From contig NZ_LUHJ01000061.1 of assembly GCF_001597745.1 (NCBI RefSeq), forward strand, positions 305,844-369,843: a stretch of 64,000 bases of DNA, in the 5' to 3' direction. Position numbers and translations under genes: made by a program. The notes beneath the pieces are model-generated. The model made no database searches. It had not been told where the DNA came from and saw only the letters and a program-made list of their open reading frames with translations. The DNA comes from Anabaena sp. 4-3 (GTDB lineage Bacteria; Cyanobacteriota; Cyanobacteriia; Cyanobacteriales; Nostocaceae). This document shows, in pieces, positions 36,528-45,309 of the stretch (the stretch's first letter is position 1; every line of letters starts with the position of its first letter).

Positions 36528-36773
36528 ATGAAAGATAAACTCTTAAACTGGCTGAATTTGATTTTAGTCGCGGATGTATTTTTGGTGTTGTTTGGCTTTG
36601 CTTGGTTTGCGATCGCAGTTATGGGTGATGCAGCCGGAGTCAATCTCGGTCTGGATTTGTGGCACAAACTCTGGCAACCTGTGTTTAACCCGGCTATTGG
36701 TATCCTCATGGGCGGTGCGCTGCTGAGTGGGTTAATCAGTTGGGTATCCAAAAAGTTTCTTTCTAGTCAGTAG
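36528..36773 (+). CDS. Small two-helix membrane protein
   Basis: An 81-residue protein with two hydrophobic segments (ILVADVFLVLFGFAWFAIAVM and PAIGILMGGALLSGLISWV) separated by a short polar loop with LDLWHKLWQP. Such conserved small membrane proteins are frequent in cyanobacteria. No function can be assigned. It is flanked by an ATTCAAAATT-bracketed repeat upstream and a hairpin-forming GATCCCCGACTTC repeat downstream (36798-36828). Confidence 0.75.
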   Translation: MKDKLLNWLNLILVADVFLVLFGFAWFAIAVMGDAAGVNLGLDLWHKLWQPVFNPAIGILMGGALLSGLISWVSKKFLSSQ

Positions 36774-36797
36774 TCATTAGGCATTGACAAGAAATAG

Positions 36798-36828
36798 ATC
36801 CCCGACTTCTTTGAGAAGTCGGGGATCT
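36798..36828 (+). terminator. Hairpin GATCCCCGACTTC / GAAGTCGGGGATC
   Basis: A perfect 13-bp stem with a short TTTGA loop, directly after the small membrane protein gene and 88 bases before the kinase start. It is a common dispersed palindrome in cyanobacterial genomes and may act as a terminator. Confidence 0.7.
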
Positions 36829-36915
36829 GGTTATGCGCGACACAAATATCACTTGCCGAACCACCGCAGAATTTGCCACAATAAAGCCAAATTCCCTGCT
36901 ACTAAGTCAAAAATC

Positions 36916-38589
36916 ATGCCTAGCAATGGTGACATCCTACGTAACCGCTATCAAATCATCAAGCTCCTGGGAAGTGGTGGATTCGGTGACACCTATTTAG
37001 CTGAAGATTTGGGAATACCTATTAATCCTAAGCCTAAGTGCGTGGTTAAGCGGCTGAAAACTCACAACCTCACAGCCGAGCAATTAGATTGGGTGAAAAA
37101 CTCCTTTGAGCAGGAAGCGGTAGCTTTGTACACATTGGGTAATCTTCACCCCCAAATTCCCAAGTTATCAGAATATTTTCAGGTAGGGAATGAATTTTAT
37201 TTAGTCCAAGAGTTTATTGACGGGTATGATTTAACAAAACTCATTACCCTTGGGAAAAAACTCTCTGAAACAGAAGTTATCCAGCTTTTAGCAGAAATTT
37301 TAGAAGTGTTGGCTGTTGTCCACCAACAGAATATGATTCACCGGGATATCAGCCCCAAGAATATCATGCGTCGTCGTCTGGATGGGAAAATCATGTTGAT
37401 AGACTTTGGCGCAGTCAAGCAGATAGTATTTCAGAAGTCTGGGCAAACTAGCTTGACTATGGGGGTAGGGACACCTGGTTTTATGCCTTTAGAACAATTT
37501 AATGGTAAACCGAAATTAGCCAGTGATGTCTACGCCGTCGGGATGGTGGGTATTCAAGCACTCACAGGTATACCACCACATTTATTAGAAGATGATGAAG
37601 ATGGTGAAGTAATTTGGCAAAAGCACGTCAGTATTGATCAGCGATTTGCACAAATATTGAACAAAATGATCAGTCGTCGTGTGGCTCAACGTTACCAAAA
37701 TGCAGCAGAAGCTTTACAAGCCATACGCTTATTAAATCAACCTCTTGCTCCCACAATTCTCAAACCAACCCTACCCCTCAAAAGTTTTTCTTTTGAAGTG
37801 GTAACGGTAAATGCAAGCGGAAACATCACCAACCGCCGCAAGCAGGAAGCAAAATATTTTGCAGAAGACTTGGGGAAGGGTGTCACCTTGGAAATGGTGC
37901 AGATACCAGGGGGAACTTTTATGATGGGTTCACCGGAAAGCGAAAAAGACCGACGTTCAAATGAAAGTCCTCAGCATCAGGTGACAGTTCCCGGTTTCTT
38001 CATGGGGAAATATCCAGTCACCCAAGCACAGTATCAAGCAATGATGGGGAAAAATCCTTCTTATTTCAAAGGTGATAACAGACCTGTAGAAACAGTGAGT
38101 TGGGATGATGCGGTAGAATTCTGTAAAAAACTGAGTCAGAAGACAGGAAAAACCTACAGACTACCCAGCGAAGCCGAATGGGAATATGCTTGTCGAGCAG
38201 GAACAACCACGCCGTTTTATTTTGGCGAAACCATCACCACAGATTTAGTTAATTACGATGGTAACTATACCTACGGTGCTGCACCCAAAGGTAAATATCG
38301 TCAACAAACAACAGATGTAGGAATTTTTCCGCCGAACTCTTGCGGTTTATATGATATGTGTGGTAATGTATGGCAGTGGTGTCAAGATATATATAATAGT
38401 AGTTACCAAGGTGCGCCGACAGATGGTAGTGCGTGGTTAACAGGTAGAGATAATAACTCAAGGCTGCTGCGTGGCGGTTCTTGGCTCAACCATGCTAGGA
38501 GTTGCCGTTCTGCCTTTCGCTTTAGCTATGCGCGCCACTATCGTCCCTTCGATGTTGGTTGTCGGGTGGTGGGTGTGGCGGTGGACTGA
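36916..38589 (+). CDS. Ser/Thr protein kinase fused to FGE-sulfatase (C-type lectin fold) domain
   Basis: A 557-residue fusion. Kinase domain: glycine loop LGSGGFGDTY (18-27), Lys45 in VVKRLK, catalytic HRDIS with Asp144 and Asn149, DFG at 163-165, and activation segment GTPGFMPLEQF. The kinase ends near 275, with a linker to about 322. The FGE/SUMF1 domain runs from 323 to 552 (MVQIPGGTFMMGSPESE, RLPSEAEWEYACRAGT, GNVWQWCQDIY, LLRGGSW, CRSAFR). Unusual residues are MCGNVWQW and VGCRVV, where MHGNVWEW and IGFRVV are usual. I start at ATG 36916; the frame is open further upstream through a repeat. The last 37 residues resemble a retroelement-diversified region (see findings). There is no membrane helix. 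Confidence 0.88.
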   Translation: MPSNGDILRNRYQIIKLLGSGGFGDTYLAEDLGIPINPKPKCVVKRLKTHNLTAEQLDWVKNSFEQEAVALYTLGNLHPQIPKLSEYFQVGNEFYLVQEFIDGYDLTKLITLGKKLSETEVIQLLAEILEVLAVVHQQNMIHRDISPKNIMRRRLDGKIMLIDFGAVKQIVFQKSGQTSLTMGVGTPGFMPLEQFNGKPKLASDVYAVGMVGIQALTGIPPHLLEDDEDGEVIWQKHVSIDQRFAQILNKMISRRVAQRYQNAAEALQAIRLLNQPLAPTILKPTLPLKSFSFEVVTVNASGNITNRRKQEAKYFAEDLGKGVTLEMVQIPGGTFMMGSPESEKDRRSNESPQHQVTVPGFFMGKYPVTQAQYQAMMGKNPSYFKGDNRPVETVSWDDAVEFCKKLSQKTGKTYRLPSEAEWEYACRAGTTTPFYFGETITTDLVNYDGNYTYGAAPKGKYRQQTTDVGIFPPNSCGLYDMCGNVWQWCQDIYNSSYQGAPTDGSAWLTGRDNNSRLLRGGSWLNHARSCRSAFRFSYARHYRPFDVGCRVVGVAVD

Positions 38590-38637
38590 GGATTCCTTAC
38601 CCTTTACACTTCTTATTATTTTCCCTTCTTTTCTTAT

Positions 38638-38653
38638 TCCGCCTGACGGCGGA
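38638..38653. repeat. Short GC-rich hairpin downstream of the kinase-FGE gene
   Basis: TCCGCC (38638-38643), loop TGAC, GGCGGA (38648-38653), 48 bases after the stop. It may be an ordinary terminator, as TTTTTTC follows at 38660. Stem-loops with four-base loops just beyond the variable region also mark diversity-generating retroelement targets. Confidence 0.5.
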
Positions 38654-38909
38654 TCGAAATTTTTTCAAAATCTGGTGTCTTGATATTGAGAATATTATAC
38701 GCTTCATTCTGGAAATTTGTCAACTAAACCGAGTGGCGGTGAAAGATGGTAGGGGTGGGAGCAATGCTCATCTGAAGGAGAATCAGCCCAAATTTATATG
38801 ACTTACGCAATATTTCACCAAACCCCTGATGATTACGTAGGGGTAATACCCTACGGAAAGCCTTCGGCTACATGAATTACCCCTACTGACGTGGCAAGCT
38901 TAAAATGTT

Positions 38910-39013
38910 GCATTAAAACTCTCTTGTGGGATGGGCATCTTGCCCGTCCGGTGCGGGCAAGATGCGCCCACACCACAAGAACTATATTTCTGCACTACTT
39001 TAGCCTTGCCACG
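38910..39013 (-). repeat. Dispersed ~102-bp repeat, copy 1
   Basis: It contains the hairpin CTTGCCCGTCCGGTGCGGGCAAG and is an inverted relative of 49280-49380, where the same outer sequence AGCCTTGCCACG / CGTGGCAAGGCT and GCATTAAAACTCT / AGAGTTTTAATGC occurs in reverse. The rest of the 38590-39048 gap holds a smaller palindromic repeat (38837-38895) and no gene. Confidence 0.8.
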
Positions 39014-39048
39014 CCAATACTTTCATGATGTTTTGGGTAAGTCCTGAT

Positions 39049-39969
39049 TTACTTCAAAATTTCTTTGAGTGCTGGTTCTAAATTCGGGTATTGATACTGA
39101 AAACCAGACTCTAAGGTGCGTTTGGGTAAGACTTGCTGACCTTCTAATACTACACGCGCACCGTCTCCCAACATGGCTTCTAATGCAAAGCCAGGAACAG
39201 GTAGCCAAGAAGGACGATTCATGACTTTACCCATTGTTTGGCTTAAATCATTCATCCGTACAGGATTAGGGGCAGTAGCGTTATATACGCCTTCCATTTG
39301 GGGATTTGTTAAGGCTTGAATAATCAAGTTTACCACATCTTCTAGGTGAATCCAAGAAAACCACTGTCTACCGCTACCAATAGGGCCGCCAGCAAACAGT
39401 TTAAACGGGGTAATCATTTTACCCAAAGCACCACCTAAACCCAACACAATACCGAAGCGTAAAATTACTAAGCGGACACCAGCTTGTTTGACTTTTTCGG
39501 CTTCTGCTTCCCAAGCTTGGCAAACTTGAGCCAGAAAATCATTGCCTGGGGTGCTACTTTCATCAAAGGTAGCTGTTTCACTCGTACCATAATAGCCAAT
39601 GGCAGAGGTATTAACTAACACTCTAGGCTTGGGGTTAGCTTTAGCTATGGCTTCGACTATTTTTTGTGTGCCTAATTTCCGACTGTTGAGAATTTCTTGT
39701 TCTTGTTGTGGTGTCCAGCGTTTTTCGGCTATTGGTTCTCCGGCTAAATGTACCACACCATCACACCCGGCAATTGTATCTTGCCAAGCACCGGATGTAG
39801 TGGGTGTATAGGCAACAATTTCTACATTGCTAAAAGCTTCTGCTGGAAACACTTTGCGAGCAGAAGCGGTGTTACGGGTTAATACTATTATTTGATGACC
39901 GTCTTTGTGGAGTCTTGCTACTAATTCACTACCTACAAATCCTGTTGCACCAGTAATTGCTATTTTCAT
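39049..39969 (-). CDS. TIGR01777 family epimerase-like protein (SulA/YfcH-like)
   Basis: A 306-residue SDR-like protein. The nucleotide-binding motif is GATGFVG near the start. Family blocks are VVHLAGEPIAEKRWTPQQEQEI, VNTSAIGYYG and FLAQVCQAWEAEA, and a C-terminal DUF1731-type domain follows (PVPGFALEAMLGDGARVVLEGQQVLPKR). The catalytic Tyr is present in SAIGYYG but no canonical YxxxK pair, so the reaction is unknown. The cyanobacterial homologue is linked to cell division in some reports. I chose the second of two adjacent ATGs (39969), seven bases after GAGG; 39972 is the alternative. Confidence 0.83.
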   Translation of the reverse strand: MKIAITGATGFVGSELVARLHKDGHQIIVLTRNTASARKVFPAEAFSNVEIVAYTPTTSGAWQDTIAGCDGVVHLAGEPIAEKRWTPQQEQEILNSRKLGTQKIVEAIAKANPKPRVLVNTSAIGYYGTSETATFDESSTPGNDFLAQVCQAWEAEAEKVKQAGVRLVILRFGIVLGLGGALGKMITPFKLFAGGPIGSGRQWFSWIHLEDVVNLIIQALTNPQMEGVYNATAPNPVRMNDLSQTMGKVMNRPSWLPVPGFALEAMLGDGARVVLEGQQVLPKRTLESGFQYQYPNLEPALKEILK

Positions 39970-40082
39970 CATGCACCTCAGCTTAACCCTTATTTTAAAG
40001 TTTTTTATCAAATTTTAAACTTATGTTGCACTATTGGGCATTGGGAAATGGGCATTGGGCATGAGGAATAGGACTATGCTGT

Positions 40083-40196
40083 TTACTTTTGGCGTTTAGT
40101 AGTAAAGATGGTGGTAAACATCATTAACATCCCACCAACCAGGATAATGGCTGCTAGTCCTCCTGTCACCCAGTCCAGTAGATTTTGATTTTCCAT
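40083..40196 (-). CDS. Very small single-pass membrane protein
   Basis: A 37-residue protein, MENQNLLDWVTGGLAAII followed by LVGGMLMMFTTIFTTKRQK. One hydrophobic helix is followed by a basic tail, in the size class of small photosynthetic or respiratory complex subunits, but I do not recognise it. GGA seven bases before ATG 40196 favours that start; an in-frame ATG at 40208 would add four residues. Heptamer repeats upstream (40208-40285) separate it from the cobalamin gene. Confidence 0.6.
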   Translation of the reverse strand: MENQNLLDWVTGGLAAIILVGGMLMMFTTIFTTKRQK

Positions 40197-40207
40197 CAAT
40201 GATTCCA

Positions 40208-40285
40208 TAGTTCAGTAGTCCATAGTCAATAGTCCATAGTCAATAGTTTATAAGCTAATGACTAATGACTAATGACTAATGACTA
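40208..40285. repeat. STRR arrays (CATAGTC and ACTAATG units)
   Basis: Copies of CATAGTCAATAGTC are followed by four copies of the heptamer ATGACTA. Similar arrays are at 35904-35936, 43281-43332, 47138-47172 and 47798-47829. Confidence 0.85.
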
Positions 40286-40287
40286 AT

Positions 40288-41424
40288 TTAAAAATCTACT
40301 CCGCGTTTGAGTTCTACACCGTGGTTAGCATAGTGTTTGTGACAGTAAACTTCTGAGTGAACGCTAGCTAAGTCAAAGTAGGCGGGGTGATTTTGGCATC
40401 GTCCGGTAATAATCACCTCGGTGTCGCGGGGTTTGCGAAGTAAAGCTTCAACTATGGGTTCAACGGGTAATAGTTCTAAGTCAACGGTGGGATTTAGTTC
40501 ATCGAGGATGATGGTTTTGTAAAGTCCAGATGCGATCGCAGTTTTGGCAATTTCCCAACCACGTTCCGCTTCTACATAGTCTAATTCTTGCCGAGAATTG
40601 CGCCAGACTATGGCATCTCGACCGCAGCGTTGATGATCGACGACTTCAGGATATGATTGTCGCAAGGCGGCGATCGCTGCATCTTCTGTGTAACCGCTAC
40701 CACCTTTGAGCCACTGCATAATCAATACACGGGTAGAACCAGGATGGTTGATACCTCTACCAATGGCTTGTAAGGCTTTACCTAAAGCACTGGTGGATTT
40801 TCCTTTACCTGCACCTGTATAAATTTCAATCCCGTTAATCAAGAGTTCTTGGGCTTTGGCGTGGTGTTGCGGTTTCATTTCGGAATGCAAATCCGCAATA
40901 TCTAGTAATTGTTGCGGTGCAGCGCGTCCGGTGGCGATGATTTCTAACTCTTGGGGTTTAGATTTAAGTGTCCGTACTACTTCATCAACTGAGAGTAAAC
41001 CTAAATCTAGAACGGGGTTAAGTTCATCCAAGACGACGACGGAATATAAACCAGAGGCGATCGCACCTTTGGCAACATCCCAACCTCGTGCAGCTTCGGC
41101 GCGATCGTAGGCTGTAATTTCTTCTGGGCCGAAAAATTCGGCTCTCCCTGTCCGTACTTGATCGATTAAATGAGGAAAACCGCGTTGTAAAGCAGCGATC
41201 GCCCCATCTTCATCATAATCCCGTTCTGGCCCTTTTAAAAAGCGCAGTAGTAAAACTCGGTTGTAATTACTCTGTGTATTGATTCCTAAGCCAATTGAGC
41301 GCAAAACCACGCCTAAAGCCGCTTGGGATTTTCCTTTACCCAAGCCATCATATACGTGTATTTGGCCAGTAAGCCGTTCTGAACGCACTTGCGCTGTGCG
41401 AATACCGATGCCGTTCCTTGTCAT
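40288..41424 (-). CDS. cobO: Cob(I)alamin adenosyltransferase, tandem two-domain form
   Basis: A protein of 378 residues containing two consecutive CobA/CobO/BtuR-type P-loop domains. The first has YDGLGKGKSQAALG and the second YTGAGKGKSTSALG. Each also has a RGWxxAKxAIASGLY block, a VVLDELNP/IILDELNP Walker B, and a terminal HSE motif. Single-domain CobA is about 200 residues and acts as a dimer, so this looks like an internal gene duplication and fusion. The enzyme transfers adenosyl from ATP to the corrinoid cobalt. Start is uncertain: ATG 41424 (MTRNGIGIRT) was chosen over 41457 and 41478. It is divergent from fraC. Confidence 0.9.
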   Translation of the reverse strand: MTRNGIGIRTAQVRSERLTGQIHVYDGLGKGKSQAALGVVLRSIGLGINTQSNYNRVLLLRFLKGPERDYDEDGAIAALQRGFPHLIDQVRTGRAEFFGPEEITAYDRAEAARGWDVAKGAIASGLYSVVVLDELNPVLDLGLLSVDEVVRTLKSKPQELEIIATGRAAPQQLLDIADLHSEMKPQHHAKAQELLINGIEIYTGAGKGKSTSALGKALQAIGRGINHPGSTRVLIMQWLKGGSGYTEDAAIAALRQSYPEVVDHQRCGRDAIVWRNSRQELDYVEAERGWEIAKTAIASGLYKTIILDELNPTVDLELLPVEPIVEALLRKPRDTEVIITGRCQNHPAYFDLASVHSEVYCHKHYANHGVELKRGVDF

Positions 41425-41646
41425 CTGTTGAAAAGCTATAACGTGGCAGTCTCTCATCTTACCGGAGGTGCTGCACAATCAGCCAGCATATCCAGTTGTA
41501 CTCTTTGTGCGTGTGTGGGTATTTTAAGGATAAATTAGGGTATACTGACACACCAAGATAGCAAGCAGCACAGTCAGATAAATACCCCTAGTTTTCTCAA
41601 TAGTACAGCTATCCTCTTTATAGTTTATCTTGGCTTTTGTATTTTT

Positions 41647-42186
41647 ATGTTTGACGATTTGATTCTGCCTAGAATTTGGCCTATTGGTTTAATTTTGTTT
41701 AACTTTCTCTTTTTCTTGATTGCTATTCCCATTGAGGCTTATGTTTATCATAAAAGATTAAATTTTGATAAAAAAACCAGTGTATTTTATGCCATCGCTG
41801 TCAATCTCTTTTCTGGTGTTTTTGGTTGGCTATTATTCTTTTTTGTAGAACCTAGATTACCAATTCAGCTTCAAACCGAACTCATAAACTTTGTTTTTTT
41901 TAATAGCTTAAAATCAACTAACACACAAGGTGTATTAATTTTTACTACAATTACGATTTTCTTCTTTACCTTCTTAGTGAAGTTTTTTCTGTTAAGGTTT
42001 TTTGTGTTTCTCCTCAATGAAGATTTTACTAAAAAGCGAGAAGAACAACCAACATCTCCCCGTGCTAGATTGCGCTTCTTAACTAAAGCTCAATTCCAAA
42101 ATACCAATTTAGTTACTACTACTATCATAGCTAATTCATTGAGTTACACTGCTATTACTATAGTTCTAGTGTTACGTAATAGGTAA
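41647..42186 (+). CDS. fraC: Filament integrity protein FraC
   Basis: A 179-residue integral membrane protein of the same length and place as FraC of Anabaena sp. PCC 7120, first gene of fraC-fraD-fraE. Hydrophobic helices occur at about residues 13-32 and 44-66, with more in 91-125 and 155-175. FraC is known to help localise septal proteins and to be required for septal junctions and diazotrophic growth. Recognition rests on size, topology and the two following genes rather than a motif. fraD starts 31 bases downstream. Confidence 0.85.
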   Translation: MFDDLILPRIWPIGLILFNFLFFLIAIPIEAYVYHKRLNFDKKTSVFYAIAVNLFSGVFGWLLFFFVEPRLPIQLQTELINFVFFNSLKSTNTQGVLIFTTITIFFFTFLVKFFLLRFFVFLLNEDFTKKREEQPTSPRARLRFLTKAQFQNTNLVTTTIIANSLSYTAITIVLVLRNR

Positions 42187-42217
42187 AAATGTTTATCTTT
42201 TGCTCAAGGGTATCTCC

Positions 42218-43249
42218 ATGAACTCATTTATCAAAGATATTTTCGGGATATTTAAAATATTTGAAGATGTTTACGCGCGCATCAAAAAGATATTAATTCC
42301 ACCTAAAGCTTACTCCTGGCAAACCTTAATGTATTTAAGTGTTTTTTCCTGGGCATTATCTTATTTTGCCATAGGTTATGTCAGGGATATAATAGCATTG
42401 TGTGGCTGGTTATTTTTAATTGCGGGTACAGCTTGGTATACTACTGATGATCCTGTGAAAGTACCTGGAACTTATATGCCTCTAGGCGCAGTAATTACAG
42501 GGTTTTTAGTCAGTGTATTTGCCTTGGGAAATCAAGAAACTGGAATTACACCAATAGCAATTGTTTTTTGGCCGACAATAGCAGCATTAATTACAGCTAT
42601 TCCTGAATTTATTGAAGGTAATGATATTGATTCTAAAGCGCGAGTTCCTAAACCAGAATCACGGCAAAAAATTATTATTTTAGTTGGTAGCTGTATGATT
42701 ATTAGCTGCTGGCTTCAGTTTTATTTTGTTATGGATAAATGGTTACAGCAATATCCGAGTGTACTGGCTGATGATTTTCGGCGTAGTACCTTTGTAATTA
42801 TCAGTGAAAAATCAGAAGAAATCCCAAAAAATGGCGTTTTGATTCTGAATAGACTGCAACCATTAGTAGAAGAACAAATAGCTGATAAACGTTGGTCAGA
42901 AGTTGAAAGATGGTTGCTAGAGGCAAATGTCAGATTAGCACAATTAGGTAAGCAAGTTTTAGAGCAAAATTTAGCCCAATATCAAGAAAAAGAAGTATGG
43001 CGTATTGAACCACGCGTAGTTAACACTAAGGCTGGGTATAGATTAGATTTATTAAGTATCTGGCTAGGGCCAAGTTCTAATGCCAATGGGTATTATTTGA
43101 AAAAATCATGCCAAATCGAACCAGTGGCTATAAGTACAGGCAATCGACGTACAAGTAATAGATTACCGGAAGATAAACCTACTGTAGCAGAAATCGATTG
43201 CGATCGCTTAAGTCAATTGATTCCAGGTGCGCCACCACCGCAGCAGTAG
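42218..43249 (+). CDS. fraD: Septal junction protein FraD
   Basis: A 343-residue protein, exactly the size known for FraD. Five membrane helices (about 36-54, 57-73, 88-103, 112-129, 151-170) are followed by a periplasmic part that begins with a helical, coiled-coil-prone stretch (LQPLVEEQIADKRWSEVERW and ANVRLAQLGKQVLEQNLAQY). It ends in a Pro-rich tail. In Anabaena FraD is part of the plug module of the septal junctions that connect neighbouring cells. The ATG at 42218 with AAGGG upstream was chosen over a TTG at 42200. Confidence 0.87.
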   Translation: MNSFIKDIFGIFKIFEDVYARIKKILIPPKAYSWQTLMYLSVFSWALSYFAIGYVRDIIALCGWLFLIAGTAWYTTDDPVKVPGTYMPLGAVITGFLVSVFALGNQETGITPIAIVFWPTIAALITAIPEFIEGNDIDSKARVPKPESRQKIIILVGSCMIISCWLQFYFVMDKWLQQYPSVLADDFRRSTFVIISEKSEEIPKNGVLILNRLQPLVEEQIADKRWSEVERWLLEANVRLAQLGKQVLEQNLAQYQEKEVWRIEPRVVNTKAGYRLDLLSIWLGPSSNANGYYLKKSCQIEPVAISTGNRRTSNRLPEDKPTVAEIDCDRLSQLIPGAPPPQQ

Positions 43250-43280
43250 GTAATAGGGAATGGGGGAGATGAGGCAGAAA

Positions 43281-43332
43281 ACTAATGACTAATAACTAAT
43301 GACTAATGACTAATAACTAATAACTAATAACT
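43281..43332. repeat. STRR heptamers between fraD and fraE
   Basis: Seven copies of ACTAATGACTAATA-type heptamers end directly at the fraE ATG, so the repeat occupies the ribosome-binding region of fraE. Confidence 0.85.
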
Positions 43333-44106
43333 ATGACGAGAACTTTTGTAATTGCCAAAAATGTCTTTCAGGAAGTGATACGCGATCGCATCCTCTATAT
43401 TATCGGTTTTTATGCTCTACTCTTAGCTGTGGCTATCCGCGCTTTCCCTGAGTATGCAGCTAGTACCGAAGACAAAATGTTTTTAGATTTCGGTTTGGCG
43501 GCAATGAGTGCTATTAGTCTAATTGTGACTATATTTATCGGTACTGGACTTGTTAACAAAGAAATCGAAAAACGCACGATTCTATTATTAATTGCTAAAC
43601 CTGTCAGCCGTGGGGAATTTATCGCAGGTAAGTTTTTGGGTTTATCGTCGGTTTTGGTTGTCTTACTTGCTAGTATGACAGCTATTTATATTCTGTTTTT
43701 GCAGTTTGGTAATATCGCTTATTCCATCACCAGCATTTTAATTGCATCGGTGTTTTTATGCTTGCAATTAGCTTTGATGGCTGCTGTGGCTATCACTTTT
43801 GGTGTATTTACTAGCTCTTTGTTAGCTGTATCTTTAACCTTTGCTGTATATTTAATGGGGAATATTACTGAGAATTTAGTACAACTGAGTCGGATGAGTC
43901 GCAATCCTGTAATGGAACGAATTACTAATATTTTGTATCTGATATTGCCAGATTTATCGCGACTAGATTTAAAAAATGATGCGGTTTATGGTTTGCAAGC
44001 AATACCGAATGCTACTACATTGATTGCCAATGCTGGTTATGGCTTAGTTTATATGATTATGTTGTTAGCGATCGCAATTTTTATTTTCTCACGTCGGGAA
44101 TTTTAA
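43333..44106 (+). CDS. fraE: FraE, ABC-2 type permease-like membrane protein
   Basis: A 257-residue ABC-2 permease family protein with about six hydrophobic segments. DRILYIIGFYALLLAVAIRAF and IEKRTILLLIAKPVSRGEFIAGK (membrane and coupling region) are followed by alternating helices and a final GLVYMIMLLAIAIFIFSRR. No ATPase gene is adjacent. It is the third gene of fraCDE, separated from fraD by 83 bases of STRR heptamers, which is unusual inside an operon. Known role: filament integrity and heterocyst maturation; transport substrate unknown. Confidence 0.85.
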   Translation: MTRTFVIAKNVFQEVIRDRILYIIGFYALLLAVAIRAFPEYAASTEDKMFLDFGLAAMSAISLIVTIFIGTGLVNKEIEKRTILLLIAKPVSRGEFIAGKFLGLSSVLVVLLASMTAIYILFLQFGNIAYSITSILIASVFLCLQLALMAAVAITFGVFTSSLLAVSLTFAVYLMGNITENLVQLSRMSRNPVMERITNILYLILPDLSRLDLKNDAVYGLQAIPNATTLIANAGYGLVYMIMLLAIAIFIFSRREF

Positions 44107-44152
44107 AGGCTGAAAATCATACCAAGCTTATGTAATTTTATTCAAGCACATC

Positions 44153-44176
44153 AGGGCGGGCTTTCCTGCCCACCCT
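44153..44176. terminator. Hairpin between fraE and the pentapeptide gene
   Basis: AGGGCGGGC and GCCCACCCT (one mismatch) with a six-base loop. It lies between convergent genes and probably serves both. Confidence 0.55.
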
Positions 44177-44216
44177 ACAAGATTTATTTTCTACGTTAGG
44201 AATATATCCTAGTGCA

Positions 44217-44876
44217 TCATTGAACAATGGCTATTTGAGGGTTGTGAATTTTGCCATCTGGCATAATTGTATTCCGCAACTTAGCAAAAATAATTTTGGT
44301 GTCTCGCAGGGTTGCATCACTCAAGTTAGCCTGGGTTAAATTTGTCCATGTCAAGTCAGCAGCAGTTAAGTTTACCTGAGTTAAATCAGCTTCGAGTAGG
44401 TTAGCCCCGCATAACTTGGTGGCTGTGAGATTGGCTTGAGTTAAATTAGCTTCAATTAATGATGCTTCTATTAACTTAGCCTGACTTAAGTTGCTTTCCC
44501 TCAAATCAGTCTCACATAAAGAAGCACCCCAGAAATTTGTACCACAACATTGCGATCGCCACAAAAAAGCTCCGCATAAATTTGCAAATGTTAAATCAGC
44601 ATCATTTAAATTAACTTCTGATAACGAAGCTTCATCTAACTTAGCTTCACGCAAATTAGCTTGCTTTAAATTCGCACCGTTGAGGTTAGCACCTGTCAAG
44701 ATACAACCGCATAAATTAGCGTAGCTTAAATCAGCACCAATCAAATTAATCCCAGTTAAATCTACCCCGGCTAAATCAATACCGCTTAAATCACAGCCAC
44801 TAAAATCTCGACGCTGACAAAATTTGTCTTTGATTTGACTCAATACTGATTCTTGTTTGTCAGCAAAATTCTTCAT
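44217..44876 (-). CDS. Pentapeptide repeat protein
   Basis: A 219-residue protein made almost wholly of about 34 A(D/N)Lxx pentapeptides (for example GANLNGANLKQANLREAKLD), which fold into a right-handed beta-helix. There is no signal peptide or membrane segment. Short polar N- and C-termini flank the repeat. The interior is interrupted by the FLWRSQCCGTNFW stretch, probably an altered coil. Pentapeptide proteins vary in function; no partner domain is present here to indicate one. Confidence 0.92.
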   Translation of the reverse strand: MKNFADKQESVLSQIKDKFCQRRDFSGCDLSGIDLAGVDLTGINLIGADLSYANLCGCILTGANLNGANLKQANLREAKLDEASLSEVNLNDADLTFANLCGAFLWRSQCCGTNFWGASLCETDLRESNLSQAKLIEASLIEANLTQANLTATKLCGANLLEADLTQVNLTAADLTWTNLTQANLSDATLRDTKIIFAKLRNTIMPDGKIHNPQIAIVQ

Positions 44877-45309
44877 TGTGTTTACCTCAAAGTGTCAATG
44901 TTTACAAAAATCAGTTATTAAACTTGCTGTTTACCGAGATGACACCCACAAAAAAAAGTCAGTCTTACACTCAAAAAAATCCCAAGTGATTAAAAAATTT
45001 GGCAGTACGAAAAATTATCCTTGACAAGCTATTTTAGCGACATACAACGCTGATTTAAGTCAGGAAAAATTGATAATGTCAAAGAATTATATACTGAGAA
45101 ATCATTTAATTAATGCAGTATACAATTTTTAGCAGCTTGCAAGCGGTTAATTTGGCAAACCTTTGAAATATCAAAGCTGCGTGTAATTATTACTTGTATT
45201 GAAAAAAATAATTTTTACTTAAAATCTTTCTTGAGAGGGATTTATTTTTTGTGGAAATAAGTTATTAGTCCTACAAAAATTCTAGTAGCTGATAAAACAT
45301 TAAAAAAAC

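Noticed and set aside
38590..39048. DGR reverse transcriptase or template repeat just after the kinase-FGE gene
   Set aside because: The interval contains only palindromic repeats; no reverse transcriptase motif or second copy of the C-terminal coding region was found in the window.
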